Shown here: positions 43,731 through 51,607 of the stretch, piece after piece
Position numbering within the stretch: position 1 is the stretch's first letter
Layout of the letters: each line of letters starts with the position of its first letter
From: DATENM01 sp045807725
Lineage (GTDB): Bacteria > Acidobacteriota > Blastocatellia > UBA7656
Direction of reading: 5' to 3'
DNA: 64,000 nucleotides
NCBI GenBank assembly: GCA_045807725.1
Contig: JBJMGV010000062.1
Location: forward strand, 1 to 64,000
Made by a program: the position numbers and the translations under genes
Notes under the pieces: model-generated
Told to the model about the DNA's origin: nothing
Seen by the model: only the letters and a program-made list of their open reading frames with translations
Databases searched by the model: none

Positions 43731-44734
43731 CTGGCACCTCCTCGCGCCGCGTCGAGAATCGCGCGCTTAACCGCGACTCGCGCGAGCTGAATTTTGTAGC
43801 CGTTACCACTAAGCGCCTTCGCCCGGCTGACCGCCGCGTCGCCCGCGGCTTGCGCCGTCTCTTCGCTGATCGTCTTGCCGACGATTGCCGCCTCGGCTTC
43901 CGGCGAGCGCCACGGCGTCGGCGCGACGTGGCCCAACGCGATGCGAGCCGCGCTCACTTTGTCGCCGCTCATCTTCAACGCGACCGACGCCGTAGCGAGC
44001 GGCCAGTCGAGCGCTTCTTTCTGGCGCACTTCGTACGTCGCCGCCTTCACGCCCGCAGCCTGCGGCAACAGGATGAGCGTGACAATCTCGTTCGGCTTCA
44101 GGTCGTGCTCGCGCTCGCCTTCGGCTTTGGGCGTGATGAAGAACTGCTCGGCTGCTGCTTCACGCGCCCCCTTTGGCCCGAAGACGACGAGCCTGGCGTC
44201 GTAAGCGATCAAGGCCGGCGCGAGGCTCGACGGGCTGACGAAGTAAGCCGGGCCGTTGTTGCCGAAGATCGCGTGATAACGGTTATCGCCCGTTGGTATG
44301 AGCGGCTCGCCGTTGCCATCCTTTGCGAACAGCCCGTAGCCGGCGCGGTAATACCAACAGCGCGGGCGCTGAAGCAGGTCGCCGGCAACCGTACCCATCG
44401 CTCGCATCTGCGGGCTGGTGATGCCTTCGGCGGCCTGCACCAAGGCGCGATAGCCGCTCGCCTGCGCATCATCAATCAACTCTTGAATGGTGGTGAGCGC
44501 GCCGATGGCGACAACCTTATCGGGCTTCGAGCGCAGCGGTTGCTGAAGGCGAATGCCGTTCAGCTCTTTGATCTCTTTGATGTTGACGAGTCGTTTCGGA
44601 TGAACAACATCATCCTTCATCAACGAGATCAAATCAGTTCCGCCGGCAAGAACTGCGGCGTCTTCCCAAGCATTGCCGAGCAACGCGATGGCCTGCTCTT
44701 TCGTCGTTGCGCTGGCGTATTCAAATGCTCGCAT
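43727..44734 (-). CDS. FAD-binding subunit of molybdenum hydroxylase (PaoB/YagS-like)
   Basis: A 335-residue FAD subunit: FEYASATTKEQAIALL, AVLAGGTDLISLMKDDVV (pyrophosphate-binding, about 28-45) and ITSPQMRAMGTVAGDLLQRP (about 107-126), with the CO-dehydrogenase flavoprotein C-terminal domain from about 220. In E. coli PaoB the following loop holds four Cys for a 4Fe-4S cluster; here only one Cys (RPRCWYYRAG) is present, so that cluster is probably missing. It passes electrons from the 2Fe-2S subunit to the acceptor. It overlaps the Mo-subunit gene by 14 bases. Confidence 0.9.
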   Translation of the reverse strand: MRAFEYASATTKEQAIALLGNAWEDAAVLAGGTDLISLMKDDVVHPKRLVNIKEIKELNGIRLQQPLRSKPDKVVAIGALTTIQELIDDAQASGYRALVQAAEGITSPQMRAMGTVAGDLLQRPRCWYYRAGYGLFAKDGNGEPLIPTGDNRYHAIFGNNGPAYFVSPSSLAPALIAYDARLVVFGPKGAREAAAEQFFITPKAEGEREHDLKPNEIVTLILLPQAAGVKAATYEVRQKEALDWPLATASVALKMSGDKVSAARIALGHVAPTPWRSPEAEAAIVGKTISEETAQAAGDAAVSRAKALSGNGYKIQLARVAVKRAILDAARGGAR

Positions 44735-46868
44735 CTTTACGGCCTCCTTTCTGTTCCAGCGCGGCTAGAACTTTGTCGGGCGTCAGCGGCAAGGTCGGCA
44801 CGCGCACGCCGATGGCGTTAGCAACGGCGTTCGAGATGGCCGCGCCCGGCGAAATCACCGGCGGCTCGCCTAACCCGATGACGCCGCGTTCGTCGTAGCC
44901 CTTGCCGGTCATCATATGAACCTTGAAGTCGCCGATGTCGCCAATCCCTGCCAGCTTATAAAACTCCATGTTGGGGTTGAGCATTCGACCGAGCTTCTGA
45001 TCCATGATCTTCTCTTCGTAGAGCGCGTAGCAGACGCCCATAATCAGAGCGCCATAGACCTGGCTCTCGGCGGTCTTCATATCGATGATCAATCCACAAT
45101 CCTGCACAGCGACCATTCGGTTCATTCGGACGATGCCCGTTTCAATGTCCACCGAAACGTCGGCCATCTGCACGCCGCCGACGCCTTGATTGATGAGGCT
45201 GCCGGGGCCGGGGTTCTTGCCGCGCACCGTCAGCGGCATTCCGCCGAGCTTTTGACAGGCTTGCTGCCAGGTCAGGCTGCGGCTGGGCTGGCCTTTGACT
45301 TGAACTTTGCCGCCGACGGCTTCCAGTTCTTCAGGCTTTGCGTTGAGTGAAGGCGCGACCTTCGCAAACAGCGCGTCGAGCGCATCGAGCGATGCGCGCC
45401 GCGCCGAGGCCGAGACGCCGCCGATGGTCGTCGAGCCGCCCGAGCCGCCCGATACAGGATAGCGGCTGTCACCGATCATCACCTTGACGGCTTCGAGCGG
45501 CAGGCCGAGCGAATCGGCAACGACGATCATCAACGTCGTGCGCGTGCCTGTGCCGAGGTCTTGCGTGCCCATCTTCATCTCGACAGAGCCGTCTGTGTTG
45601 ATGGTCAGGTCGCAATCGCTCGGATGACCGAGGCCGCCCCACGTGTGTAATGAAAGTCCCAATCCGCGCTTGATCGGCCCGGCGGTCTTGTCGCCGCGCT
45701 CGTGCCAGTTCTGCTTCCAACCGATCAGGTCAGCCGCGATGCCGAACTCTTCGCGGTAGACCGAGGCACGCGCGCCGACCAGATCGAGGTTCTTCAAGAA
45801 GAATTCGAGCGAGTCCATCTTGAGCGCCGCCGCCGCGTCATCGAGCGCAGTCATCGTGATAGCGCAGCCCTGCGGGTGGCCGGGCGCGCGCCACGCGCGG
45901 GCGCTGCCGATGTGATTGACGAGAGCGGTGTGCTGCTTGCGCTGATTCGGCACGTTGAAGATGTAAGGCAATGGCGGCGATCCGCCGCTGCCCATACCGC
46001 CGGTCGCCCACGATTCCGAATTCCAGCCGGTGATCGTGCCGTCCTTCTTCAACGCGACTTTGATTTTTGCATAAGCCGAAGGCCGCGCGCCGGCCAGCAT
46101 CAACTCGGCGTCGCGTTCATTAAACATCTTCACCGGCTTGCCGGCCTTCTTAGACAAACGGGCAGCGGTGATGTCCCACTCGTCCGGGCTGAACTTGCTG
46201 CCGAAGCCGCCGCCAATGTGATCTTGAATACAACGAACATTGGCCGCAGGAATTTCTAGTGGCCGAGCAATCTGCGCCGGTGCGCCGCTGACGGCTTGCG
46301 TCGAAAGGTGAGCCAGCACGCTCTGCTCGCCTTCCCATTCCATCACCGAGCCGTGCGGCTCAAGGCAGCAGTGCGTAATCACCGGCAATCCGTAAAAGCC
46401 TTCGACCGTCAGTTCGGCTTCGGCGAATGCCTTATCGGGGTCGCCGGTCACTTGCGCGGCTGAAGGGCGCGCGTTATCGCCTGCGCGCTTCAGGTCTTTG
46501 TCATCGACCAGATGCGGCAGCACTTCATAGACGACCTTGACGGCGCGGGCGGCGTCTTCGGCAGTCGCTTCATCAACAGCGGCGACAGCGGCAACCGATG
46601 CGCCGGCCCAGAACAATTCCGTGCCTGGCTCCTGAACGATATGCACGGCCTTGACTCCAGGCATACGTTCGGCGGCGCTGGTGTCCATGCTGACAATCTT
46701 AGCGTGAGCGTGCGGACAGCGGACGATCTTGCCAAAGAGCATGCCGGGCCGGTTGATGTCGTAAGAATACTTGGCGCGGCCAGACACTTTCTGCGGGCCG
46801 TCCACGCGCGAGATGCGTTTGCCGATCAAGGTGCGCTTGTCGGCGTCGGGCCATTTGTACTCAGCCAT
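44721..46868 (-). CDS. Molybdopterin-binding subunit of molybdenum hydroxylase (PaoC/YagR-like)
   Basis: A 715-residue xanthine dehydrogenase-family large subunit, starting ATG 46868 with AAAGGAGG upstream; longer in-frame starts lie inside the preceding gene. Motifs: RVDGPQKVSGRAKYSYDI at the start, HIGGGFGSKFSPDEW (Mo-cofactor region), SARAWRAPGHPQ, MGTQDLGTGTRT, and the active-site Glu in IGLGEPPVISPG near residue 672. It hydroxylates an aldehyde or N-heterocycle; the substrate cannot be read from sequence. Its ATG overlaps the 2Fe-2S gene's TGA by eight bases. Confidence 0.92.
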   Translation of the reverse strand: MAEYKWPDADKRTLIGKRISRVDGPQKVSGRAKYSYDINRPGMLFGKIVRCPHAHAKIVSMDTSAAERMPGVKAVHIVQEPGTELFWAGASVAAVAAVDEATAEDAARAVKVVYEVLPHLVDDKDLKRAGDNARPSAAQVTGDPDKAFAEAELTVEGFYGLPVITHCCLEPHGSVMEWEGEQSVLAHLSTQAVSGAPAQIARPLEIPAANVRCIQDHIGGGFGSKFSPDEWDITAARLSKKAGKPVKMFNERDAELMLAGARPSAYAKIKVALKKDGTITGWNSESWATGGMGSGGSPPLPYIFNVPNQRKQHTALVNHIGSARAWRAPGHPQGCAITMTALDDAAAALKMDSLEFFLKNLDLVGARASVYREEFGIAADLIGWKQNWHERGDKTAGPIKRGLGLSLHTWGGLGHPSDCDLTINTDGSVEMKMGTQDLGTGTRTTLMIVVADSLGLPLEAVKVMIGDSRYPVSGGSGGSTTIGGVSASARRASLDALDALFAKVAPSLNAKPEELEAVGGKVQVKGQPSRSLTWQQACQKLGGMPLTVRGKNPGPGSLINQGVGGVQMADVSVDIETGIVRMNRMVAVQDCGLIIDMKTAESQVYGALIMGVCYALYEEKIMDQKLGRMLNPNMEFYKLAGIGDIGDFKVHMMTGKGYDERGVIGLGEPPVISPGAAISNAVANAIGVRVPTLPLTPDKVLAALEQKGGRKDASI

Positions 46869-47499
46869 TGCGTCGCCCTCCTTTCTGCTGATTGGCCGCC
46901 TGCAAGACGGCGGCGCGGACGCCGATGTAGGTTCCGCAGCGGCAGAGATTGCCGCCCAGCCCTTTCTGCACCTGTTCGGGCGTCGGGTTGGGGTGCTTGT
47001 CGAGGAAGGCTTTGCAAGCGACCACGAAGCCGGGCGTGCAGAAGCCGCATTGCTGCGCGTCGTTGTCAATAAAGGCTTGCTGGATGGGATGCAGCTTGTC
47101 GCCTTGCATCAAGCCTTCGGCGGTCGTGATGGCTCTACCTTGCGCTTCGATAGCAAGCACGGTGCAGGAATACGCCGGCTTGCCATCTATGATGACCGTG
47201 CAAGCGCCGCAGGTGGCGCGGTCACAAACGCGCTTCGGGCCGGTCACGTCCACTTCGTTGCGCAGCGCGTCGAGCAGGGTAACGCGCGGCTCGACTTCGG
47301 CCTTCATCGCCTTGCCATTGACAGTCAGGGTGATGGGAACTTTGCCGGGTCCGAAGACCTTAACGTCAGCGCCGGCGGCGCGCACAACACGCGGGCCGAG
47401 CACCAGCGGAACCGTCAAAGAGATGCCCGACACCTTCAGGAAATTTCGCCGCGAGATGCCATCCTTCTCGCCGGTCTTGTCATCATCATCACGCATCAT
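46861..47499 (-). CDS. 2Fe-2S subunit of molybdenum hydroxylase with Tat signal (PaoA/YagT-like)
   Basis: A 212-residue iron-sulfur subunit. The Tat signal is SRRNFLKVSGISLTVP (about 16-31), so the complex is exported folded. The plant-type 2Fe-2S cluster reads CDRATCGACTVIIDG ... YSC and the second cluster CGFCTPG ... NLCRCGTY. Gene order here (Fe-S, Mo, FAD) differs from E. coli paoABC (Fe-S, FAD, Mo). It follows the zinc-ribbon-like exported protein gene by 27 bases. Confidence 0.93.
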   Translation of the reverse strand: MMRDDDDKTGEKDGISRRNFLKVSGISLTVPLVLGPRVVRAAGADVKVFGPGKVPITLTVNGKAMKAEVEPRVTLLDALRNEVDVTGPKRVCDRATCGACTVIIDGKPAYSCTVLAIEAQGRAITTAEGLMQGDKLHPIQQAFIDNDAQQCGFCTPGFVVACKAFLDKHPNPTPEQVQKGLGGNLCRCGTYIGVRAAVLQAANQQKGGRRNG

Positions 47500-47526
47500 T
47501 GCCTCCCTGATAGAGCGGCCCGCGAC

Positions 47527-48006
47527 TCACTGCTCGGTCGCGGGCGTTTCTCGAAATTCCATTTCATTGCGACAACACGGGCAGAGGCCGGGAGCGTACG
47601 CCCGTATGTTGCAGAGTTCGCAAAAATAGTAGAGGTCGTAGAGCTTGCCTTCGCGGATCGATTGTACGCGAATTAGTTCGAGTTGATTCTTAGCCGTCAA
47701 CTGCGCCGTGATCTGCAACTCGCGCTGGCGCACACGCAAGTCTGTGAAGATTGCCGCGCTCGCGTCGGTCGCTGAAAAGTCGTGGCGCTTACTATTCTTG
47801 TCCAGGAACGCATAGCGCACGCCCGGCTCATTACATCTCAACACGCTGTCGAGTGGCGTGCCGGCGGCATCAATACAGACGACGTGACCGCGCAGCACCA
47901 TCAACGTCGAAGGGCCGGCGGTCTCGGCTTGCTGCGCGCCTGCCACCATCAAGAGTGGCATCGGCGCGATAAAGGCCATCAGCAGTGAAAGGATGAGCAG
48001 GTTCAT
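47527..48006 (-). CDS. Exported Cys-rich protein heading the molybdenum hydroxylase operon
   Basis: From ATG 48006 a 159-residue protein with signal peptide (LLILSLLMAFIAPMPLLMVAG); a TTG at 48027 is an in-frame alternative. The mature part has a strand-rich body (LMVLRGHVVCIDAAGTPLD, RELQITAQLTAKNQLELIRV) and a C-terminal FCELCNIRAYAPGLCPCC, a probable zinc or Fe-S site. It lies 27 bases upstream of the 2Fe-2S gene on the same strand. Function unknown. Confidence 0.65.
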   Translation of the reverse strand: MNLLILSLLMAFIAPMPLLMVAGAQQAETAGPSTLMVLRGHVVCIDAAGTPLDSVLRCNEPGVRYAFLDKNSKRHDFSATDASAAIFTDLRVRQRELQITAQLTAKNQLELIRVQSIREGKLYDLYYFCELCNIRAYAPGLCPCCRNEMEFRETPATEQ

Positions 48007-48063
48007 TCGCAGCGTCTCGTCCGTCAATGACCAGCTTGCTTTAAGCGGTGGTCGCTCGGTGAT

Positions 48064-48132
48064 CCGGCGTCAGGAAAGCTGCTCGCTGGAATGCGAATCA
48101 AGGCATAGATGCTTTCCTGATTTATGCGCCGG
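48064..48132. other. Structured upstream region of the molybdenum hydroxylase operon
   Basis: The 310-base gap 48028-48337 contains two arms, CCGGCG-TCAGGAAAGC (48064-48079) and GCTTTCCTGA...CGCCGG (48111-48132), forming a long stem around a 31-base loop. It lies in the presumed leader or promoter area of the operon; no clear promoter boxes are seen. Confidence 0.4.
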
Positions 48133-48281
48133 GCCGCAGCGCTGGCTACGTTATCACACACGCCGACTGGCGGGCAATGAGCGCACCGTCATCAGGCATT
48201 GCTGCGCCTGTGTCATTGCAACTTTTTACAAACGGAGCAGAAGAATTGAGGCACAACGTGGAAGGCGGGGCGGCAAACAAC

Positions 48282-48312
48282 TGGCGTAGCTCGACTCGCA
48301 AATGAGCTACGC
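48282..48312 (-). terminator. Probable terminator of the clpP-like gene
   Basis: A 10-base perfect stem GGCGTAGCTC (48282-48291) / GAGCTACGCC (48303-48312), 26 bases after the stop; the T-run behind it is weak. Confidence 0.5.
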
Positions 48313-48337
48313 CTGATGAGCAATGAAGCGGCCTGGC

Positions 48338-48937
48338 TCACGCCTCTTGCGAAGAGTTGATGGCGCTGCTTTCGTCCTGCGCCGTGGTTTCGACGGTTTG
48401 CACATTGGCGACGGTCGCGCCGACCGCGATGTCGCCGGCGATGATCTCGGAGATGAAGCCCAGCTCCAACGCTTCGTCGGCGTTGAAGTAATGATCGGCC
48501 ATATCCGTGAAGAACATCTGCCGCGCCTGTTCCGCCGTCAGCCTGGTGTCGCGCGTGTAGATGCGCAAGAGCTGCCTGACCGTGCGCTCAAGCTGGTCAA
48601 CGCGGTCTTTGAGAAATGCGCGCGGGCCGTCGCTCTTCCACGAGATGTCGTGCGACATAAACTCCGTGTTGGGATAGCTGGCGCGATGCTCACGGTCTGC
48701 CGCCAGCAAGATCGTTAGGGCCGACGAATGGATTTTGCCGAGTCCGATCAGGTGAATGACGCAAGGCGCAGCGCGCAGCACGTCATAGATGGCTAAGGCG
48801 TCCGTCACCGAGCCGCCGCAAGAGTTGATATAAATCGTCACCGGCTCGCTCGACAGCTCGAACAATTCGTGAAGCTGCGCGATGAACTTCTCCGCCCGTT
48901 CATTGTTGATTTCGCCGAATAGATAAACTTTTCGCAT
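48338..48937 (-). CDS. Divergent ClpP-like serine protease subunit
   Basis: A 199-residue ClpP/crotonase-fold protein from ATG 48937. YLFGEINNERAEKFIAQL, PVTIYINSCGGSVTDALAIYD (the GGS handle loop) and CVIHLIGLGKIHSSALTILL are typical; the Ser nucleophile falls in HSSAL where most ClpPs have ASMGA, and the His in EFMSHDISW. The third residue (Asp) does not align cleanly: the region reads MFFTDMADHYF. No clpX or second clpP is adjacent. It may be a specialised or ClpR-like ring subunit rather than the housekeeping protease. Confidence 0.8.
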   Translation of the reverse strand: MRKVYLFGEINNERAEKFIAQLHELFELSSEPVTIYINSCGGSVTDALAIYDVLRAAPCVIHLIGLGKIHSSALTILLAADREHRASYPNTEFMSHDISWKSDGPRAFLKDRVDQLERTVRQLLRIYTRDTRLTAEQARQMFFTDMADHYFNADEALELGFISEIIAGDIAVGATVANVQTVETTAQDESSAINSSQEA

Positions 48938-48943
48938 AAACAC

Positions 48944-49436
48944 ACCAAAGACTGTGGGGTCTTTGCTCCTTCCGTATGACTTGCGATTCCTGCACCCGAT
49001 GATCGGGACAGAACAGTCATTACAACCTGATTGCTTATTGAGGCGTTCCGTCCATTTCCGGCTGCGGGGCCAACCGTGCCGGTTCCAGTGCAGGCGCTTG
49101 CATCATAATCGAGAGCGCCCCGACATTCAATTGGATTCTTTTATGAGCGCTTATTATGTAGCCTCGCCGAAGAGTCGAATGAAGCAAGTCAAGGCGACAC
49201 ACAGGCCGGCAAATTTCGCCGGCATCTATTGCGTTTTTATTATCTAGTAGCATCCGCTTGCAAGCTATGTTATTGTACGTTGGAACGCCTTAAAGGACGC
49301 TCGGTCCTAGCCCCCGAACGATAATCCAGACGAGTTGCAGTAAGCACCTCCGGCACATCGCCAGGGGATTTGCCGACCAGCAAGGCGTTCGGCGCAACGA
49401 CCTGATCGAAGCCACGGACGGACATTTCTAACCAGG
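48944..49436. other. Intergenic region between clpP-like and PBP4 genes
   Basis: About 490 bases separating divergent genes. The only clear structure is a perfect palindrome CCCGATGATCGGG (48995-49007). Short frames here have no coding character. Promoters for both genes are expected but I cannot point to good boxes. Confidence 0.4.
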
Positions 49437-51248
49437 ATGGTTTGCAGAGTTATGAGATCACGCCGCCTTTCATTTCGCGTCCTTTTCGCACTTCTCACAA
49501 TCACGCTGACCTTTTCCCTCGTCACTCCTGCGCTGGCTAAGCGCGGGGGCAAGGCGTCTCGTCACGCCGGCGCGTCAAAGAAGGCCGGCAAAGCGTCATC
49601 TCGCAACGCGAGGGCCGAACGTCGCGGCGGCAGATCGAGTCGCGTCTCGGCTAAAGCCGGTCGTGGACGACACGGACGCGAGATCGCGCGCGGGCGCGGT
49701 CGCTATCGCGGCTCTCGCTGGACGCGACGCAATGCCAACGCCGTCACACCCGGCATCGGCGGTCACAACGCACGCGTTCATAATTTCTTGACTGAGGAAT
49801 GGACGCGAGAGCAAGCGACGCCGCTTATGCCGCCGAGCGCAAGCTTATCGGCTACGCCGTCGATGACCGCCACCGGCCCTGCGACCAACAAGCCCGTTGT
49901 GATGGGCACGCCCGTGCCGGTCGCTGCGCCCGACGCCGCCAAGCCGAATCAACTCAATCAGGCGCTCGGCACTCCGTCCTCGCCACTCGCTAATCAGGTT
50001 CCCGGCGAAGCGCAGCCGCAGCCGCCGATGAATCCGCTCGTACAGGCATTCGCCGATAGCCTCGCCGCGCGCGGGTTCAGCGCAGACAATCAGGGCTTCA
50101 TCGTCGCCACGCTTTCGGGCGAAGTGCTGGCCGAACACAACGCCGACCGTCTTTTCAACCCGGCTTCGGTCACTAAAGTGGCTACGTCGTTGACAGCCAT
50201 TTCGCGGCTCGGCCCGGACTTCAAATTCCGCACCTCGCTCTACACGGACGGCGCGCTCGATCCTTCGACAGGCATCCTGCACGGCTCGCTCTATGTGATT
50301 GGCAGCGGCGACCCGGCCTTCTTTTACGAGAACGCGATGATGATCGCCGACAAGCTCAACCGCGCCGGCGTTCACGAAGTGGACGGCAATCTCTACGTCC
50401 TCGGCCTCTTCTACTTCAACTTCTCAACCTCGCTCGATGCGTCGGCGAAGGGATTGCGCAGCGTGCTCTGCTCGGATACGTGGACGGCAGCGGCCAGGAA
50501 TGCTTATCCGCGCTTCCAGGCAATGCGCGCCACCGAAGGCAACCCGCTGCCCGCCGGCCAGATTGCTGCGCCGCCTTCGTTGAAGATCACCGGCCAGACG
50601 ATCACCAGCCCGACCGTAAACACCGGCTCGCTCAAGCCGCTTGCGGTTCACACGTCGCTGCCGTTGCTGCGCGTGCTGAAAGGCTTGAATGATTTCTCGA
50701 ACAATTGGATGGCGACGGTCATCGGCAATCTCGTCGGCGGCCCGGACGCTGTCGAGCGCTTCCTGAAGATGGAAGTGGGCTTCAAAGACGACGAAGTCCA
50801 GTTCGCCACGCCGTCCGGGCTGGGGTCGAACTTCATCTCGCCGCGCAGCACGATCTCCATCCTGCGAAAGCTGATCACTTACCTCGACGGCAAAGGGCTG
50901 ACGATTGATCAGTTGTTGCCGGTGGCGGGCGTTGACGCGGGGACTTTGCAGCACCGCTTCATGGACACTTACCGCGCGGCGGTGGTCGGCAAGACCGGCA
51001 CGCTGTCCGGCGTGAGCGCGCTTGCCGGTGTCGCTTACACGCGGTCACGCGGGCCGCTGCTGTTCGTCATCTACAATCGCGGCGGCGCAGTCCATTCGTT
51101 CCGCAACGCGCAGGACGAAACGATCAAGAAGATCATCACGATGTACGGCGGGCCTGTGCCCGTGCGCTTTGCCTTCAGTCCGGTGTCGCGCACCCAGGCG
51201 GGCGCGAGCGAACAGGCGTCGCCGGCGTCGGGATCGCCTCGGCAGTAG
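49437..51248 (+). CDS. PBP4-type D-Ala-D-Ala carboxypeptidase (family S13) with basic N-terminal extension
   Basis: A 603-residue exported protein; ATG 49452 is an alternative start. After the signal peptide (LFALLTITLTFSLVTPALA) comes a Lys/Arg/Gly-rich stretch (about 35-115, GRGRHGREIARGRGRYRG) not usual in the family. The catalytic part has SVTK (SxxK, about 243-246), SNN in FSNNWMATV (about 421-423) and KTGTLSG (about 518). It trims or cleaves peptidoglycan cross-links in the periplasm. The basic region might bind nucleic acid, polyphosphate or cell-wall polymers. Confidence 0.85.
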   Translation: MVCRVMRSRRLSFRVLFALLTITLTFSLVTPALAKRGGKASRHAGASKKAGKASSRNARAERRGGRSSRVSAKAGRGRHGREIARGRGRYRGSRWTRRNANAVTPGIGGHNARVHNFLTEEWTREQATPLMPPSASLSATPSMTATGPATNKPVVMGTPVPVAAPDAAKPNQLNQALGTPSSPLANQVPGEAQPQPPMNPLVQAFADSLAARGFSADNQGFIVATLSGEVLAEHNADRLFNPASVTKVATSLTAISRLGPDFKFRTSLYTDGALDPSTGILHGSLYVIGSGDPAFFYENAMMIADKLNRAGVHEVDGNLYVLGLFYFNFSTSLDASAKGLRSVLCSDTWTAAARNAYPRFQAMRATEGNPLPAGQIAAPPSLKITGQTITSPTVNTGSLKPLAVHTSLPLLRVLKGLNDFSNNWMATVIGNLVGGPDAVERFLKMEVGFKDDEVQFATPSGLGSNFISPRSTISILRKLITYLDGKGLTIDQLLPVAGVDAGTLQHRFMDTYRAAVVGKTGTLSGVSALAGVAYTRSRGPLLFVIYNRGGAVHSFRNAQDETIKKIITMYGGPVPVRFAFSPVSRTQAGASEQASPASGSPRQ

Positions 51249-51256
51249 AGTCGAAG

Positions 51257-51445
51257 ATGAAGAACTTGACGACCACACAAAAGGCGCTGCTGGTGTGGAG
51301 CATCGTGTTTCTCGTAGCCGCCGAAGCCGTGAAGTTTTCGCAACTGAGCGGGCGCGCGGCCAAGCTGGTCGGCCTGCTCGAACTGTTGCTTGCGATGGCT
51401 ACAGGCATCGCCGTAGGGATCACCGCCTCGCTCAGAAAAGCCTGA
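51257..51445 (+). CDS. Small membrane protein of unknown function
   Basis: A 62-residue protein with two hydrophobic stretches (ALLVWSIVFLVAAEAV, about 10-25, and LVGLLELLLAMATGIAVGI, about 37-55). It begins 9 bases after the PBP4 stop and is followed by a strong terminator, so the two are probably cotranscribed. Confidence 0.6.
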   Translation: MKNLTTTQKALLVWSIVFLVAAEAVKFSQLSGRAAKLVGLLELLLAMATGIAVGITASLRKA

Positions 51446-51466
51446 ATCGCTTTCGATGAAATAACC

Positions 51467-51503
51467 AAAGGCCGCGCTGATCTTCCCCTCAGCGCGGCCT
51501 TTT
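51467..51503 (+). terminator. Rho-independent terminator
   Basis: Stem AAAGGCCGCGCTGA (51467-51480) / TCAGCGCGGCCTTT (51489-51502), eight-base loop, ending in TTTT. Confidence 0.88.
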
Positions 51504-51607
51504 CATCATTCAATGCGGCTCGTCTTTTAGTGCGGTGAAGGCGATACGCCGAGATGCCTTTGTTTGCGCCTGCTCGGAGGAGCGTGATACGATTCGCCTC
51601 TGGAGCA

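Noticed and set aside
46869..47069. Longer N-terminus for the Mo subunit
   Set aside because: The extension is the 2Fe-2S gene read in another frame; AAAGGAGG before ATG 46868 fixes the start.
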